The notes: generated by a model not told the origin, from the sequence alone. A DNA stretch of 64,000 nucleotides from Candidatus Cottocaccamicrobium excrementipullorum (GCA_018713255.1 DVFL01000039.1:32521-96520), one strand, 5' to 3'; counted from the stretch's first letter, positions 1-8,964 are shown. Numbers and translations: made by a program.

Positions 1-97
1 GACCTTTCAGGCTGTATCCTTTCCGTTGATTGCTCATCACCCTTGTTTCGCCGGTGCTCCCGGCTCTCCTTCCCCTGATCTTGGCTGTGCGCCAACG

Positions 98-967
98 CTA
101 ATACGTATATTTCGCCTGATAGGAACTATTTCCGCCTCCCAGCTCTCGGCCTCCGCTGGAGGCAAAGGTAGGATCCATCAGGCTCCAGTTTTTTCCATCA
201 AAGAAGATAATATTGTCTATCCATCCCTGCTCTGGCAGGTATACGCTGATCCAGGCATGATAAAGCTGACCGGTATAGCCAATGACAAGCTTAGTTGGAA
301 TATCCTGAGCCCGCAGCATGGCCGTCATCAGAGAAGCATAATCAAAACAGATTCCCTTCTTCTCCGCCAGGGTTACATCTACGTTGGGAAGATAGCCGCT
401 CTGCACCGTTTTTGCCTTTTCATAATCGTATGTCAAATTATCTACCACATAATGATAGATGCTCGTTACAATCTCCATAGGGTCTGCCGCTCCCTGGGAC
501 AGCTGGTCGCTTACTGCCACTGCATTGCTGCTCTGATTGAAATTCACGTACTGGTTAGGATAAAGAAAAGGCGTAAATTCATTGGCCAGAACCACCTCCA
601 GCGTCTGACTGAAAGCCTGGGCATACTGATTTCCGGTAATATTTTCAAACACCTTCACCGAATAGCTGCCGTTTCCCTCTGTCAGCGGGAACACTTCATA
701 AGACTCCCTGGCATTCAGATCATACGTATAGGTAGTTCCTTTGGTAATCTGCACCTTAATCTTTCCATTGTCTCCTGTATATTTAATCATCACATAACCC
801 TGGTCTGCATTGGATGCGTCCAGGGTGACCTTGCTGTTTTTGTAGGCCGCCGTTCCCAATGCGACAGGCGTTCTCACCATAGCATAAGAAATGGCGGGCG
901 GCCCTCCTATACTGACCATGACCGCCAGCATAAGAGCAGCTCCTGCCGCTTTCCGCTTGTTTTTCAT
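98..967 (-). CDS. Secreted transglutaminase-like domain protein
   Basis: A 289-residue protein with a signal peptide-like N-terminus (KNKRK followed by a hydrophobic stretch, probable cleavage near residues 25-30). The C-terminal half carries a transglutaminase-core pattern: Cys in GICFDYASL, His in YHAWI and Asp in MDPTF form the expected Cys-His-Asp triad. The middle is beta-rich and unassigned. The start at 967 is chosen because GAAAGGAGAG lies just upstream; a longer frame beginning at 1003 has no such site. It is the last gene of the minus-strand run from the lipid kinase at 5271, 50 bp after rlmB. The family includes peptidases and peptide cross-linkers acting outside the cell; which of these applies here is not known. 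Confidence 0.85.
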   Translation of the reverse strand: MKNKRKAAGAALMLAVMVSIGGPPAISYAMVRTPVALGTAAYKNSKVTLDASNADQGYVMIKYTGDNGKIKVQITKGTTYTYDLNARESYEVFPLTEGNGSYSVKVFENITGNQYAQAFSQTLEVVLANEFTPFLYPNQYVNFNQSSNAVAVSDQLSQGAADPMEIVTSIYHYVVDNLTYDYEKAKTVQSGYLPNVDVTLAEKKGICFDYASLMTAMLRAQDIPTKLVIGYTGQLYHAWISVYLPEQGWIDNIIFFDGKNWSLMDPTFASSGGRELGGGNSSYQAKYTY

Positions 968-1017
968 GGTTCTCTCCTTTCTAGGTCTGCGCCATACCGC
1001 CATTCAACCAAGATCTT

Positions 1018-1779
1018 TCAGTTCCTTCTGCCTGCTCCTGCCTTCATTCTCTGGCGCACTACCTCATAGGCCAGCACTCCCGCCGCTACCGAGGCATTCA
1101 AGGAATCAATATCTCCTTTCATGGGAATGGAAGCCGTCATATCACAGGTCTCCTTCACCAACCGGCTTACCCCATTTCCTTCGTTGCCAATCACCAGACC
1201 GATGGGACCAGTCAAATCAAGATCGTACATCACCTGTCCATCCATATCTGCACAGGCAAACCATAATCCTTCCTTTTTCAGTTCCTCCATCACCGTCTTA
1301 ATATTATTTACCTTGGCCACCGGAGTGTGGTAAATCGCTCCCGCTGAAGCTTTAGCCACCACTGCCGTCAGGCCGGCCGCCCGCCGCTTTGGAATAATCA
1401 CTCCATGGGCTCCCGCCAGGTTAGCCGTTCGGATGATCGCGCCAAGATTATGGGGATCTTCAATGCCGTCCAGCAAAAATATAAAGGGCGGCTCGCCTTT
1501 CTCTCTGGCAGCTTCCAGAATATCTTCTACCTGGGCATAATGATAAACCGCCCCCTGAGCAATCACGCCCTGGTGCTTTCCCGTTCTGGACATCTGATCC
1601 AGACGTTCCTTGGGCACATAAGTAATGATGGTGTCCTGCTTCCTGGCTTCCCGGGCAATGGTCTGAACCGGGCCGTCATGGCAGCCGTCCTGAATAAACA
1701 CCTTATCAATGGTTTTCCCGGAGCGAAAGGCCTCCAGCACCGCATTTCTTCCCTCAATGGTCAATTCTTCATATCTCAT
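1018..1779 (-). CDS. rlmB: 23S rRNA (guanosine-2'-O)-methyltransferase RlmB (SpoU/TrmH family)
   Basis: A 253-residue SPOUT methyltransferase. An N-terminal substrate-binding domain (MRYEELTIEGRNAVLEAF) precedes the knot fold, which shows the three SpoU motifs: DPHNLGAIIRTANLAGA, GLVIGNEGNGVSR and SLNASVAAGVLAYEVVRQ. The family methylates a conserved guanosine of 23S rRNA with S-adenosylmethionine. The start at 1779 follows AGGAG with 9-nt spacing; upstream in-frame Met codons are less well placed. It overlaps the end of mrnC by 11 bp, so the two are translationally coupled, and both act on 23S rRNA. Specificity for G2251 against other TrmH targets is inferred from the family and gene order. 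Confidence 0.92.
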   Translation of the reverse strand: MRYEELTIEGRNAVLEAFRSGKTIDKVFIQDGCHDGPVQTIAREARKQDTIITYVPKERLDQMSRTGKHQGVIAQGAVYHYAQVEDILEAAREKGEPPFIFLLDGIEDPHNLGAIIRTANLAGAHGVIIPKRRAAGLTAVVAKASAGAIYHTPVAKVNNIKTVMEELKKEGLWFACADMDGQVMYDLDLTGPIGLVIGNEGNGVSRLVKETCDMTASIPMKGDIDSLNASVAAGVLAYEVVRQRMKAGAGRRN

Positions 1780-2257
1780 GGTCCTGGTCTCCTGTTCCTT
1801 CTTTTTCATTATTTCCGCCGATTTCTCCAGCCGCCGCAAATCCTTTGCTGACCAAAAACGTCAGCCTCTCATACTGTCTGGTTAAAAACAGCCAGCCGAT
1901 GAGCGCTTCAAAGCCGGTGGCCCTGCGGTAATCCACAATTGATGCATTTTTCGCAGAAGTGGCAGAATGGGCGTTTCTTCCCCGCTTAAATACTGCTGTT
2001 TCTTCAGGCGTAAGCTCCTTTTCCAGCACATGGATCATCTCTGCCTGCCCCTTGGCGCAAACCAGCTGTGAACTGTGTCTGTGAAGCTTGCTGACCTGGG
2101 TATTTCCCCGGTTAATCACCTGAATCCGCACCATCACCTCATACACAGCATCGCCGATATAGGCCAAAACCAAAGGAGAGTAGGAGGAAGGATCCGCCTC
2201 CTTAAGTCCCATGGTCTCTCGGTAAAAGTTCAGAAATTCCTCTATGCTCTTTTCCAT
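1769..2257 (-). CDS. mrnC: Mini-ribonuclease III
   Basis: A 162-residue RNase III catalytic domain with no double-stranded RNA-binding domain, the hallmark of Mini-III. The catalytic signature LAYIGDAVYEVMVR is near residues 30-43 and the second active-site segment is ATGFEALIGWLFL near residue 125. The family matures the 3' and 5' ends of 23S rRNA in Firmicutes. The order cysS-mrnC-rlmB is a classic arrangement in Bacillus and Clostridia and supports the call. It overlaps cysS by 16 bp and rlmB by 11 bp. Confidence 0.95.
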   Translation of the reverse strand: MEKSIEEFLNFYRETMGLKEADPSSYSPLVLAYIGDAVYEVMVRIQVINRGNTQVSKLHRHSSQLVCAKGQAEMIHVLEKELTPEETAVFKRGRNAHSATSAKNASIVDYRRATGFEALIGWLFLTRQYERLTFLVSKGFAAAGEIGGNNEKEGTGDQDHEI

Positions 2258-3651
2258 TTTACTCCTTCACGGGTATCTTCCAGTACGATTCCCATCTCCA
2301 GCAGTTTATTTCGAATCTCATCCGCCAGGGCAAAATTTTTCGCTTTTCTTGCCGCCTGGCGCTCCTGGATCATCTTCTCAATCTCCTCATCCAGAACTTG
2401 TTCTTTTCTCTCCGTAAGAATTCCCAGAACCTGGCACAATTCTTCTACTCTGTCCATCAAAAGCTTTACATAGCCATGGCTGCTGCTCTCTAATGCAGTA
2501 GAATTTGCCAGCTTCACAATTTCAAACAGGGCGGAAATAGCGTCCGCCGTATTAAAATCATCATCCATCGCCCCTTCATACTTTTCTGTAAGGGCCTGAA
2601 GCTGCTGTGCCAATTCCGTTTCTTCTTTCGATAACGCTTCTCCCGCCGTCTTTTTTTCCAGCTCTCTCAGCCGCTGAGCCGCCGTTAAAATCCTCTCTAA
2701 GCCGTTTTTGGAAGCTTCCATCAACTCTGCGCTGAAATTCAGCGGACTTCTGTAATGGGCGCTGAGCATAAAGAAACGAAGCACCTGCAGATCATACTTT
2801 TCACTGATTTCCCGGACAGTAAAGAAATTTCCCAGAGATTTAGACATCTTCCGGTTGTCAATATTTAAAAAGGCATTATGCATCCAATAAGTGGCAAAAG
2901 GCTTTTCATTGGCAGACTCACTCTGGGCAATCTCATTCTCGTGATGAGGGAAGATCAAATCCTCTCCTCCTGCATGAATATCAATCTGATCTCCAAGGTA
3001 TTTTTTCGCCATCACGGAGCACTCAATATGCCAGCCGGGGCGGCCATTGCACCAGGGAGACTCCCAGAAAGGTTCTCCTTCCTTCTTAGGCTTCCACAAT
3101 ACGAAATCATTGGGATCTTCTTTTCCTTCTTCTCCCGTTACCTTGATCTCCCGGAAGCCAGACTGGAGATCCTCAAGATTCTTGTGGGAAAGCTTTCCAT
3201 AATCCTTAAAGGATTTTACCCGGAAATAAACGGTGCCGTCCTCCGCCACATAAGCATGGCCCTTGTCAATCAGCGTCTGGATCATCTCCAGCATGCCGCA
3301 GATCTCCTCTGTTGCCAAAGGATGACGGGTGGCAGGAAGTACATTCATTCCTTCCATATCCTTTTTGCATTCGGCAATATAACGTTTGGAAATGGTATCT
3401 GCATCCACGCCCTCTTCAATGGCTTTCTTAATGATCTTGTCATCTACGTCAGTAAAGTTGGATACATAATCCACCTGATATCCTTTGTACTCAAAATACC
3501 GGCGCACCGTATCAAACACGATCATAGGCCGGGCATTTCCGATATGAATAAAATTATATACCGTAGGGCCGCACACATACATCTTTACCTTGCCCGGCTC
3601 TAAGGGGACAAACTCCTCTTTTCTTCTTGTAAGGGTGTTGTAAATTTTCAT
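2242..3651 (-). CDS. cysS: Cysteinyl-tRNA synthetase
   Basis: A class I aminoacyl-tRNA synthetase of 469 residues, full length for CysS. The HIGH motif appears as HIGNARP near residue 37 and the KMSKS loop as KMSKSLGN near residue 268. Zinc ligands are recognisable in YVCGPTVYNF, in GWHIECSVM and in the HHENE segment. It charges tRNA-Cys in the cytoplasm. The start at 3651 is preceded by CTGGAGGAGAAC. The 63-bp gap to ispF contains only a small GC hairpin close to this ribosome binding site. No T-box leader is seen, consistent with its internal operon position. Confidence 0.97.
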   Translation of the reverse strand: MKIYNTLTRRKEEFVPLEPGKVKMYVCGPTVYNFIHIGNARPMIVFDTVRRYFEYKGYQVDYVSNFTDVDDKIIKKAIEEGVDADTISKRYIAECKKDMEGMNVLPATRHPLATEEICGMLEMIQTLIDKGHAYVAEDGTVYFRVKSFKDYGKLSHKNLEDLQSGFREIKVTGEEGKEDPNDFVLWKPKKEGEPFWESPWCNGRPGWHIECSVMAKKYLGDQIDIHAGGEDLIFPHHENEIAQSESANEKPFATYWMHNAFLNIDNRKMSKSLGNFFTVREISEKYDLQVLRFFMLSAHYRSPLNFSAELMEASKNGLERILTAAQRLRELEKKTAGEALSKEETELAQQLQALTEKYEGAMDDDFNTADAISALFEIVKLANSTALESSSHGYVKLLMDRVEELCQVLGILTERKEQVLDEEIEKMIQERQAARKAKNFALADEIRNKLLEMGIVLEDTREGVKWKRA

Positions 3652-3714
3652 GTTCTCCTCCAGGGCGGGTTCTCCGCCCGTTTCCTTTCTGGACCTGCCA
3701 GATCAGCAGCCGCC

Positions 3715-4314
3715 TTACTGATTCTTCCAGCAGCCTCCGCATCCGCCGCAGCCCTTTCCAGCCGCCGCAGGTTCCTCTATTTCATCGGGGCCGGCATAAA
3801 CCGCCCCTGCTTCATCCTCTGCATCATCATAACAATAATTAGCTACCTCTGTCAATAAGGTGATAGCCTGGGAAGATATTCCAGCGCCGCTTCCTGTAAA
3901 TCCCAGCCCCTCCTCTGTGGTCGCCTTAACACTTACCTGGCTTGGCTTGATTTTTAACGCGCGGGCGATGTTCTCCGCCATCTGCTTACGATATGGAGCC
4001 AGCTTCGGCCTCTGGGCAATAATCGTAGCGTCAATATTCTCGATGACATAATGACTGGCGTCCAGAAGCTCTCCTACTTTTTCCAGAAGAGCAATACTGG
4101 AAATTCCTTTATAAGCCGGATCTGTATCAGGGAAATGCTGTCCGATATCCCCAAGAGCCGCAGCCCCCAGCAGCGCGTCCATCACCGCATGAACCAGCAC
4201 GTCCGCATCAGAATGTCCGTCCAATCCTTTCTCATAAGGGATCTCCACTCCTCCCAGAATCAGCTTCCTGCCTTCTGTCAGTCTGTGTACATCATATCCT
4301 TGTCCTATTCTCAT
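3715..4314 (-). CDS. ispF: 2-C-methyl-D-erythritol 2,4-cyclodiphosphate synthase with Cys-rich C-terminal tail
   Basis: Residues 1-155 are a standard IspF: GYDVHRL at the start and [15 protein letters not shown] supply the metal-binding Asp and His residues, with [11 protein letters not shown] after them. It makes MEcPP in the MEP isoprenoid pathway. Typical IspF proteins end near 155-160 residues; this one has 199. The extra ~43 residues are acidic ([14 protein letters not shown]) and finish with CGGCGGC, a possible metal or iron-sulfur binding tail. The start at 4314 follows the lipid kinase gene by 27 bp and cysS lies downstream, so it belongs to the same minus-strand operon. The tail could also be a relic of fused downstream sequence. 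Confidence 0.95.
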   Translation of the reverse strand: MRIGQGYDVHRLTEGRKLILGGVEIPYEKGLDGHSDADVLVHAVMDALLGAAALGDIGQHFPDTDPAYKGISSIALLEKVGELLDASHYVIENIDATIIAQRPKLAPYRKQMAENIARALKIKPSQVSVKATTEEGLGFTGSGAGISSQAITLLTEVANYCYDDAEDEAGAVYAGPDEIEEPAAAGKGCGGCGGCWKNQ

Positions 4315-4341
4315 GAGCTATTGTCTCCTTTTGTCTTATTC

Positions 4342-5271
4342 TCAAACGATCATTCGGATCTGCCGTCCGATGCATTCCACCTGAATTTCATTCCATTCCC
4401 CGCAAACTTCTCCGTCCGCATGAACCAGAGCCGGATTTTCCAAATGAAAAACTGCCTCCCGGCATTCGTAAGTGCGGATGCCTTTTCCCTTTCCTCGTTT
4501 TTTTCTGCTGAGAAAAGCCAAGGCAAGAGTTTTGAAAAGACGTATCCGGCTTGCATGGCTGACCACACATACATTCAGCATCCCGTCGCTTCCGTCCGCG
4601 CAGGGAGCCAGCCGAAAACCGCCTCCCTCAAAGGGGTGAATATGTGCCGACATAAAATAAATGTAATTAAACTCAATTTTCTTTACTCCATCCAGAACAA
4701 CATATCCCCGCATCCCTTTAGTCTTTTTCAGCAGCTTTATGCCCATCAGTCCATAAACCAGCCTGCTCTGCTTCAAATGATCGAAAAGTCGGCGCTTCCC
4801 CCGATTTCCAGCTTCCTGGCAAACCTCTGCGTCCATCCCGATTCCTGCGCTCACTGCAAACCGGCGGTGTTCTCCCTGCCTGCCCATGGTAAGAACCCCA
4901 TAATCCAGGAGCTTATACTGACGGGAAGCCAAAATTCGGCGCAGACATTTTCCTGGTCTTCCAGAAAAGCCTAAACTTCTTGCCAAATCATTTCCTGAAC
5001 CTGCTGGAATATAGCCAACTGTAATCATGGGGCTGAAATTCAGGCCGTCCAGCACCTCATTCATGGTTCCGTCTCCGCCTACCGCAACAATCACCCTGGG
5101 CTCCTGACAGCACTGGGTCAGCATCTGGGCAAACCGCCTGGCGTCTCCCTTCTTCTCTGTCTGATAACTCTCATACAGAACTGACTCTCTTTTCAGAATC
5201 CGCTCTACCGCCTCCCATACTCTTTTCCCTTTCCCTGACCGACAATGAGGATTAACGATAAAACAATACAT
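4342..5271 (-). CDS. Diacylglycerol/sphingosine-type lipid kinase (DagK/YegS family)
   Basis: A 309-residue protein of the DAGK catalytic family. The nucleotide-binding signature VGGDGTMNEVLDGL is near residue 60, followed by YIPAGSGNDLARSLG. The C-terminal beta-sandwich includes a DGE-type motif (HADGEVCGEWNE). Members phosphorylate membrane lipids such as diacylglycerol at the cytoplasmic face. The start at 5271 (MYCFIVNPHCRSGKGKR) is chosen because GGAGG sits 9 nt upstream and the family begins at this motif; the frame is open for a further 59 codons upstream without support. It appears to lead the operon into ispF. Confidence 0.88.
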   Translation of the reverse strand: MYCFIVNPHCRSGKGKRVWEAVERILKRESVLYESYQTEKKGDARRFAQMLTQCCQEPRVIVAVGGDGTMNEVLDGLNFSPMITVGYIPAGSGNDLARSLGFSGRPGKCLRRILASRQYKLLDYGVLTMGRQGEHRRFAVSAGIGMDAEVCQEAGNRGKRRLFDHLKQSRLVYGLMGIKLLKKTKGMRGYVVLDGVKKIEFNYIYFMSAHIHPFEGGGFRLAPCADGSDGMLNVCVVSHASRIRLFKTLALAFLSRKKRGKGKGIRTYECREAVFHLENPALVHADGEVCGEWNEIQVECIGRQIRMIV

Positions 5272-5539
5272 GAAAAGCTTCCTCCATCTTTTTGCGCGGG
5301 CAGCGGTTTTTGCTGTCTCTCTCCGGCCATCCCTGCAGACATAGGCCTTCTCCCGCTTCATTGCTGCGCCTGATGTTAAGTATATCATAAATACCGGAAA
5401 AAGTGACCGTTTTCCCCTGATATTTTTCCCATCTTTCCGAAAAAGCATTAATAAGGTCGTATCCTATGGAGAATATACGCCTTAAAGATGCGGGTTAAAC
5501 GGGCAAAAAAAATTTTCAAAAAAAATTGACAAAAAAGTG
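5272..5539. other. Intergenic region between lipid kinase and tRNA genes
   Basis: No convincing gene. The minus-strand side must hold the promoter of the lipid kinase operon: a TATACT-like -10 is readable at 5379-5384, but no good -35 lies at the right distance. The right end is A-rich and runs into the tRNA promoter, with an additional TTGACA at 5526-5531 just upstream of the one used in that promoter call. Confidence 0.5.
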
Positions 5540-5568
5540 TTGACAATTAACACAATAAGAGGTATACT
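5540..5568 (+). promoter_or_regulatory. Sigma-A promoter of the tRNA-Val/tRNA-Met unit
   Basis: TTGACA at 5540-5545 and TATACT at 5563-5568 with exactly 17 bp between them. It lies 55 bp upstream of tRNA-Val. Confidence 0.85.
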
Positions 5569-5622
5569 AACGGAGCAGTCGCGATGAGGCATCTGATTCA
5601 GATGAAGAGCGCTGAAGATTAT

Positions 5623-5695
5623 GGGGTCTTAGCTCAGCTGGGAGAGCATCTGCCTTACAAGCAGAGGGTCATAGGTTCGAGCCCTATAGGCCCCA
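5623..5695 (+). tRNA. tRNA-Val (anticodon TAC)
   Basis: A complete 73-nt cloverleaf. Acceptor GGGGTCT pairs with AGGCCCC, the anticodon arm is TCTGC-CTTACAA-GCAGA giving anticodon TAC (codon GTA), and the T arm contains GGTTCGAGCC. CCA is not encoded. It is transcribed with tRNA-Met, which begins 8 bp downstream. Confidence 0.97.
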
Positions 5696-5703
5696 TAACA
5701 CCT

Positions 5704-5777
5704 GGCGGAATAGCTCAGCTGGCTAGAGCACGCGGTTCATACCCGCGGTGTCGTTGGTTCAAGTCCAATTTCCGCTA
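5704..5777 (+). tRNA. tRNA-Met (anticodon CAT)
   Basis: A 74-nt cloverleaf with anticodon arm CGCGG-TTCATAC-CCGCG (anticodon CAT) and T arm GTTGG-TTCAAGT-CCAAT. The acceptor GGCGGAA pairs with TTCCGCT, giving a G-U first pair, so it lacks the C1-A72 mismatch of the initiator. It is therefore probably elongator Met; an Ile2 (lysidine-modified CAT) identity cannot be fully excluded by eye. Confidence 0.93.
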
Positions 5778-5781
5778 CGAA

Positions 5782-5809
5782 AGCTGTCGGATTTCCGGCA
5801 GCTTTTTTT
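5782..5809 (+). terminator. Intrinsic terminator of the tRNA unit
   Basis: A 9-bp stem, AGCTGTCGG with CCGGCAGCT (one G-T pair), a 4-nt loop and a following T run, starting 5 nt after tRNA-Met. Confidence 0.9.
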
Positions 5810-5843
5810 CTGTATTCCCATCAGTTTCAGCACAGCGAGAAAA

Positions 5844-5890
5844 AACGCTGCAGAAACAGCGCTCTAGATGTTCACTGTTTCTGCAGCGTT
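5844..5890. terminator. Terminator of the PAP2 phosphatase gene (possibly bidirectional)
   Basis: Perfect 16-bp arms, AACGCTGCAGAAACAG at 5844-5859 and its complement at 5875-5890. On the minus strand the hairpin is followed by a T run (the A run at 5840-5845), right after the stop of the PAP2 gene. Confidence 0.85.
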
Positions 5891-5894
5891 CTTA

Positions 5895-6551
5895 TTATCC
5901 AAGAACTTTCTCTCTCACTTTCTTTTCTGCTCTCAAATCACTATATCCATAAACTACGCTATAAAGGGCATAAGCCATAATCGCCGCTCCCACTCCGTCA
6001 ATTACAGAATGCTGCTTTAAAAATACCGTTGCTAAGCAGATCAGCAGCGTGAGAACAAAAGCGCCTCCCTGTATCCATCTGTACTGTCTGAGTTTCTGAC
6101 TTTTCCGAATTGCAATATAGGTACAAATTGAATTGTACACATGAATGCTGGGAAACACATTCGTACAGGTATCCGTCTCATAAAGCTTCACCACCATAGC
6201 GGTAAAAATATTTTTATTCGGATCAAGCTGAGGCCGAAAAGCCGTTCCATTATGGAAAAAGGTGCAGATAATTAAACTGATGGTCATTCCCGTAAACAAG
6301 TAAATGCACAGCCGGTAATACTCTTCCTTGCTGGTGAAGAAAAAGTAAATCACCGCCGCCGCCACATAGGCGAACCATAAAAAATAAGGAATGACAAAGT
6401 ATTCATTAAAAGGAATATAGTCATCCAATGCAACGTGCACAATATGATAATGGCTTTTTACTGTCTTTTCCAGATAGCAAAACCAGGGAAGATAAATAAA
6501 CCCATAGGCTAAAATCCAGATATGCCTATACTTCTTAACGAATTCCTTCAT
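5895..6551 (-). CDS. PAP2-family membrane phosphatase
   Basis: A 218-residue polytopic membrane protein with about six hydrophobic segments. PAP2 active-site elements are present late in the chain: AFRPQLD, then PSIHVYNS carrying the catalytic-type His, then KQHSVIDGVGAAI with the second His and Asp. Such enzymes dephosphorylate lipid phosphates, or act as phosphotransferases, on the outer face of the membrane. The ATG at 6551 is preferred over the GTG at 6560 because AAGGTGG lies 5 nt upstream of it. The gene is monocistronic, with its own promoter and terminator. Substrate unknown. Confidence 0.87.
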   Translation of the reverse strand: MKEFVKKYRHIWILAYGFIYLPWFCYLEKTVKSHYHIVHVALDDYIPFNEYFVIPYFLWFAYVAAAVIYFFFTSKEEYYRLCIYLFTGMTISLIICTFFHNGTAFRPQLDPNKNIFTAMVVKLYETDTCTNVFPSIHVYNSICTYIAIRKSQKLRQYRWIQGGAFVLTLLICLATVFLKQHSVIDGVGAAIMAYALYSVVYGYSDLRAEKKVREKVLG

Positions 6552-6648
6552 CTCAACCACCTTGCCCGCCTGGGGAACCCTTAACTGCAGCCGCAGAAGA
6601 GGAAGGAGTTTCCTCTCCTGCCGGCTAGATTATCATTGTCAGAAACGG

Positions 6649-6677
6649 ATTATAGCACACTTAAGTTTCACATACAA
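6649..6677 (-). promoter_or_regulatory. Promoter of the PAP2 phosphatase gene
   Basis: On the minus strand, TTGTAT (6672-6677), a 17-bp spacer and TATAAT (6649-6654), about 100 bp upstream of the start codon. Confidence 0.65.
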
Positions 6678-6737
6678 GGCTATTTATAAATTGTTAAGAA
6701 AGGGTTAAGTATCTGCTGCCAAGGGAAACCTTTCCTT

Positions 6738-7670
6738 CTATTCGATGGTGGTTCCGGCCTTTCCGGAAATACTCTCTTTGGCCTTAGCCAAAGAAGTGAT
6801 AATGGCTTTTCTGCCCTTGCCGTTCTCCACAAAATCTACAGAAGCGGTAATTTTCGGCAGCATAGAAGCAAATTCGAAATGACCTTTGTTGGAAAACTCT
6901 TTAGCTTCTTCCACGGTCATATGAGAAATAGGCTTCTGTTCCGGCGTTCCGTAATTTAATGTAACGTTATCCACGCTGGTAAGAATCATCAGCACATCGG
7001 CATCCAGCTCTTTAGCCAGAAGGCCGCTGGACAAATCCTTCTCTACAATGGCGCTGGCGCCCTTTAAATAATATCCCTGCTCCATCACTGGAATTCCGCC
7101 TCCGCCGCAGGCAATCACCAGCTGATCCGCATCCATAAGCGCTTTAATCGAATCAATCTCCACAATCGCCACCGGCTTAGGAGAAGCCACAATACGGCGG
7201 AATCCTTTTCCCGGCTCTTCCACAACATAATTGCCTTTAGCTTCCTCTTCTGCCGCTTCCTCTGCCGTCATATAGCGGCCAATTCGTTTTACCGGGGTAT
7301 AGAAAGCCTCATCGTAGGTGTCCACCGTAACCTGAGTCAGGATGGTGCATACCGGCTTATAAATTCCTCTCTTCACCAGTTCAGCCCGAAGACCGTTCTG
7401 CAGATCATAGCCGATATATCCCTGGCTCATGGCGGAGCAGACAGACATGGGGGCCATGCTGTAGCCGTCATGCTGCTTTCCAAATTCATTCATTGCCGTA
7501 TGAATCATGCCTACCTGAGGAGCATTGCTGTGGACAATAGCCACCTGCCAGCCCTCCTGAATAAAATCAGCGATTACCTTTGAGGTTTTTTCCACTGCTG
7601 CTTTTTGTTCCGGGAGATTCGTTCCCAGCGCATTATGTCCAAGGGCCATTACGATTCTTTTTTTTGCCAT
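6738..7670 (-). CDS. arcC: Carbamate kinase
   Basis: A 310-residue amino-acid-kinase-fold enzyme that interconverts carbamoyl phosphate + ADP and carbamate + ATP. Family landmarks are the N-terminal ALGHNALG, the central VIACGGGGIPV, the Lys-containing AIVEKDLSSGLLA and DVLMILTSVDNV. It lies alone: no arginine deiminase or ornithine carbamoyltransferase gene is adjacent, so its carbamoyl phosphate may come from purine, agmatine or other catabolism elsewhere. The start at 7670 has GAGAGGA upstream. No terminator-quality hairpin is obvious between it and the PAP2 promoter. Confidence 0.95.
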   Translation of the reverse strand: MAKKRIVMALGHNALGTNLPEQKAAVEKTSKVIADFIQEGWQVAIVHSNAPQVGMIHTAMNEFGKQHDGYSMAPMSVCSAMSQGYIGYDLQNGLRAELVKRGIYKPVCTILTQVTVDTYDEAFYTPVKRIGRYMTAEEAAEEEAKGNYVVEEPGKGFRRIVASPKPVAIVEIDSIKALMDADQLVIACGGGGIPVMEQGYYLKGASAIVEKDLSSGLLAKELDADVLMILTSVDNVTLNYGTPEQKPISHMTVEEAKEFSNKGHFEFASMLPKITASVDFVENGKGRKAIITSLAKAKESISGKAGTTIE

Positions 7671-7879
7671 AATTATTCCTCTCGCTTTCCAGATCTGTCT
7701 TTCTATTTTCTCTTGAAAAATGGAAAAATAGTTACAAATATTATAACTTTTACAGGCAAAAAATGCAACAATTATTGCGGTTTCCCTTTACTTTCCCCTA
7801 AAATGCCTATGGAAAAATGCCCCGGGCCATGATATGATAAGGAAAGAGCTTTGAACTACTGAAAAGGGGGACCAATCTC

Positions 7880-8908
7880 GTGAAATTACTAACTGTAGCG
7901 ATTCCCTGCTACAACTCTGAAGCGTATATGCGCCACTGTATTAAAACTCTTTTGTCCGGAGGTCCGGAGGTTGAGATCATTATTGTAGACGACGGGTCCA
8001 CGAAGGACCGGACGCCGCAGATTGCAGATGAATACGCGGCGGCCTATCCCGACATCTGCCGGGCTATCCATCAAGAAAACGGCGGTCACGGAGAAGCGGT
8101 CAACACCGGCCTTAAGAATGCCTCCGGCATCTTTTTTAAAGTGGTAGACAGCGATGACTGGGTAAATGAAGAAGCCTTCCAGCAGATCCTTGCCGTGCTG
8201 CGCCAGTACGCCCAGCCCGATTCGGAAGAAAATGCCCTGGATATGCTGGTCAGCAATTTTGTCTATGAAAAGCAGGGAGCAAAACGAAAGAAGGTAATGA
8301 ATTACCGCACCGCCTTCCCGAAAGATCAGCTTTTTGACTGGAACGATGTACGGTTTTTTATGAAGGGGCAATATATTCTGATGCATTCGGTGATTTACCG
8401 CACCAGCATGCTGAGAGAATGCGGCCTTCAGCTTCCTAAACATACCTTTTATGTGGACAACATTTTCGTATATCAGCCTCTTCCCCACGTAAGGAAAATG
8501 TACTATCTGGACGTCAATTTCTACCGGTATTTTATTGGCCGGGAGGATCAGTCCGTAAACGAAAAAGTCATGATCGGCCGCATCGACCAGCAGCTGCTGG
8601 TTACCCGGCTGATGCTGAATTGTTATGATGTTATGAAAATACAGCCGAGAAAGCTTCGCCGGTACATGATGTCCTACCTGGAAATCATGATGACGATCTC
8701 CTCTATGCTGGCTATACAATCAGAAACACCGGAAAATCTGAAAAAGAAAAAGGATCTGTGGCAGTACCTGCGCCGCACCAATTTCCCCCTGTTTATGCGT
8801 CTTCGGTGGGGATTCCTGGGCCAGGGAGTTAATCTTCCCGGAAAAGGCGGCCGAAAAATTTTCAGCGTCTGCTACAAAATCACCAGAAAATTCTATGGAT
8901 TCAACTGA
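7880..8908 (+). CDS. Family 2 glycosyltransferase
   Basis: A 342-residue GT-A fold protein. The nucleotide-sugar binding strand LTVAIPCYNSEAYM starts at residue 3, IIIVDDGSTKDRTPQIA supplies the conserved Asp residues and VVDSDDWVNEEAF the DxD-type motif. It probably transfers a sugar from a nucleotide donor onto a cell-surface or lipid acceptor; the substrate is not predictable. The C-terminal 130 residues are basic and lack clear membrane spans. The start is GTG at 7880, with AAAAGGGGG 9 nt upstream. It stands alone between divergent arcC and convergent carB. Confidence 0.88.
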   Translation: MKLLTVAIPCYNSEAYMRHCIKTLLSGGPEVEIIIVDDGSTKDRTPQIADEYAAAYPDICRAIHQENGGHGEAVNTGLKNASGIFFKVVDSDDWVNEEAFQQILAVLRQYAQPDSEENALDMLVSNFVYEKQGAKRKKVMNYRTAFPKDQLFDWNDVRFFMKGQYILMHSVIYRTSMLRECGLQLPKHTFYVDNIFVYQPLPHVRKMYYLDVNFYRYFIGREDQSVNEKVMIGRIDQQLLVTRLMLNCYDVMKIQPRKLRRYMMSYLEIMMTISSMLAIQSETPENLKKKKDLWQYLRRTNFPLFMRLRWGFLGQGVNLPGKGGRKIFSVCYKITRKFYGFN

Positions 8909-8964
8909 TGCTTCCAAATGCTTCGCCGCAGAAAACAACGGCAGCAGCAAAATTTCACCCTAGG

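Noticed and set aside
26..1069. 347-codon plus-strand frame overlapping the transglutaminase-like gene
   Set aside because: Antisense shadow: the minus frame has a signal peptide, catalytic triad and ribosome binding site; the plus frame has no recognisable domain.
3652..3714. T-box leader before cysS
   Set aside because: The 63-bp gap is too short and has no T-box motif; cysS is internal to an operon.
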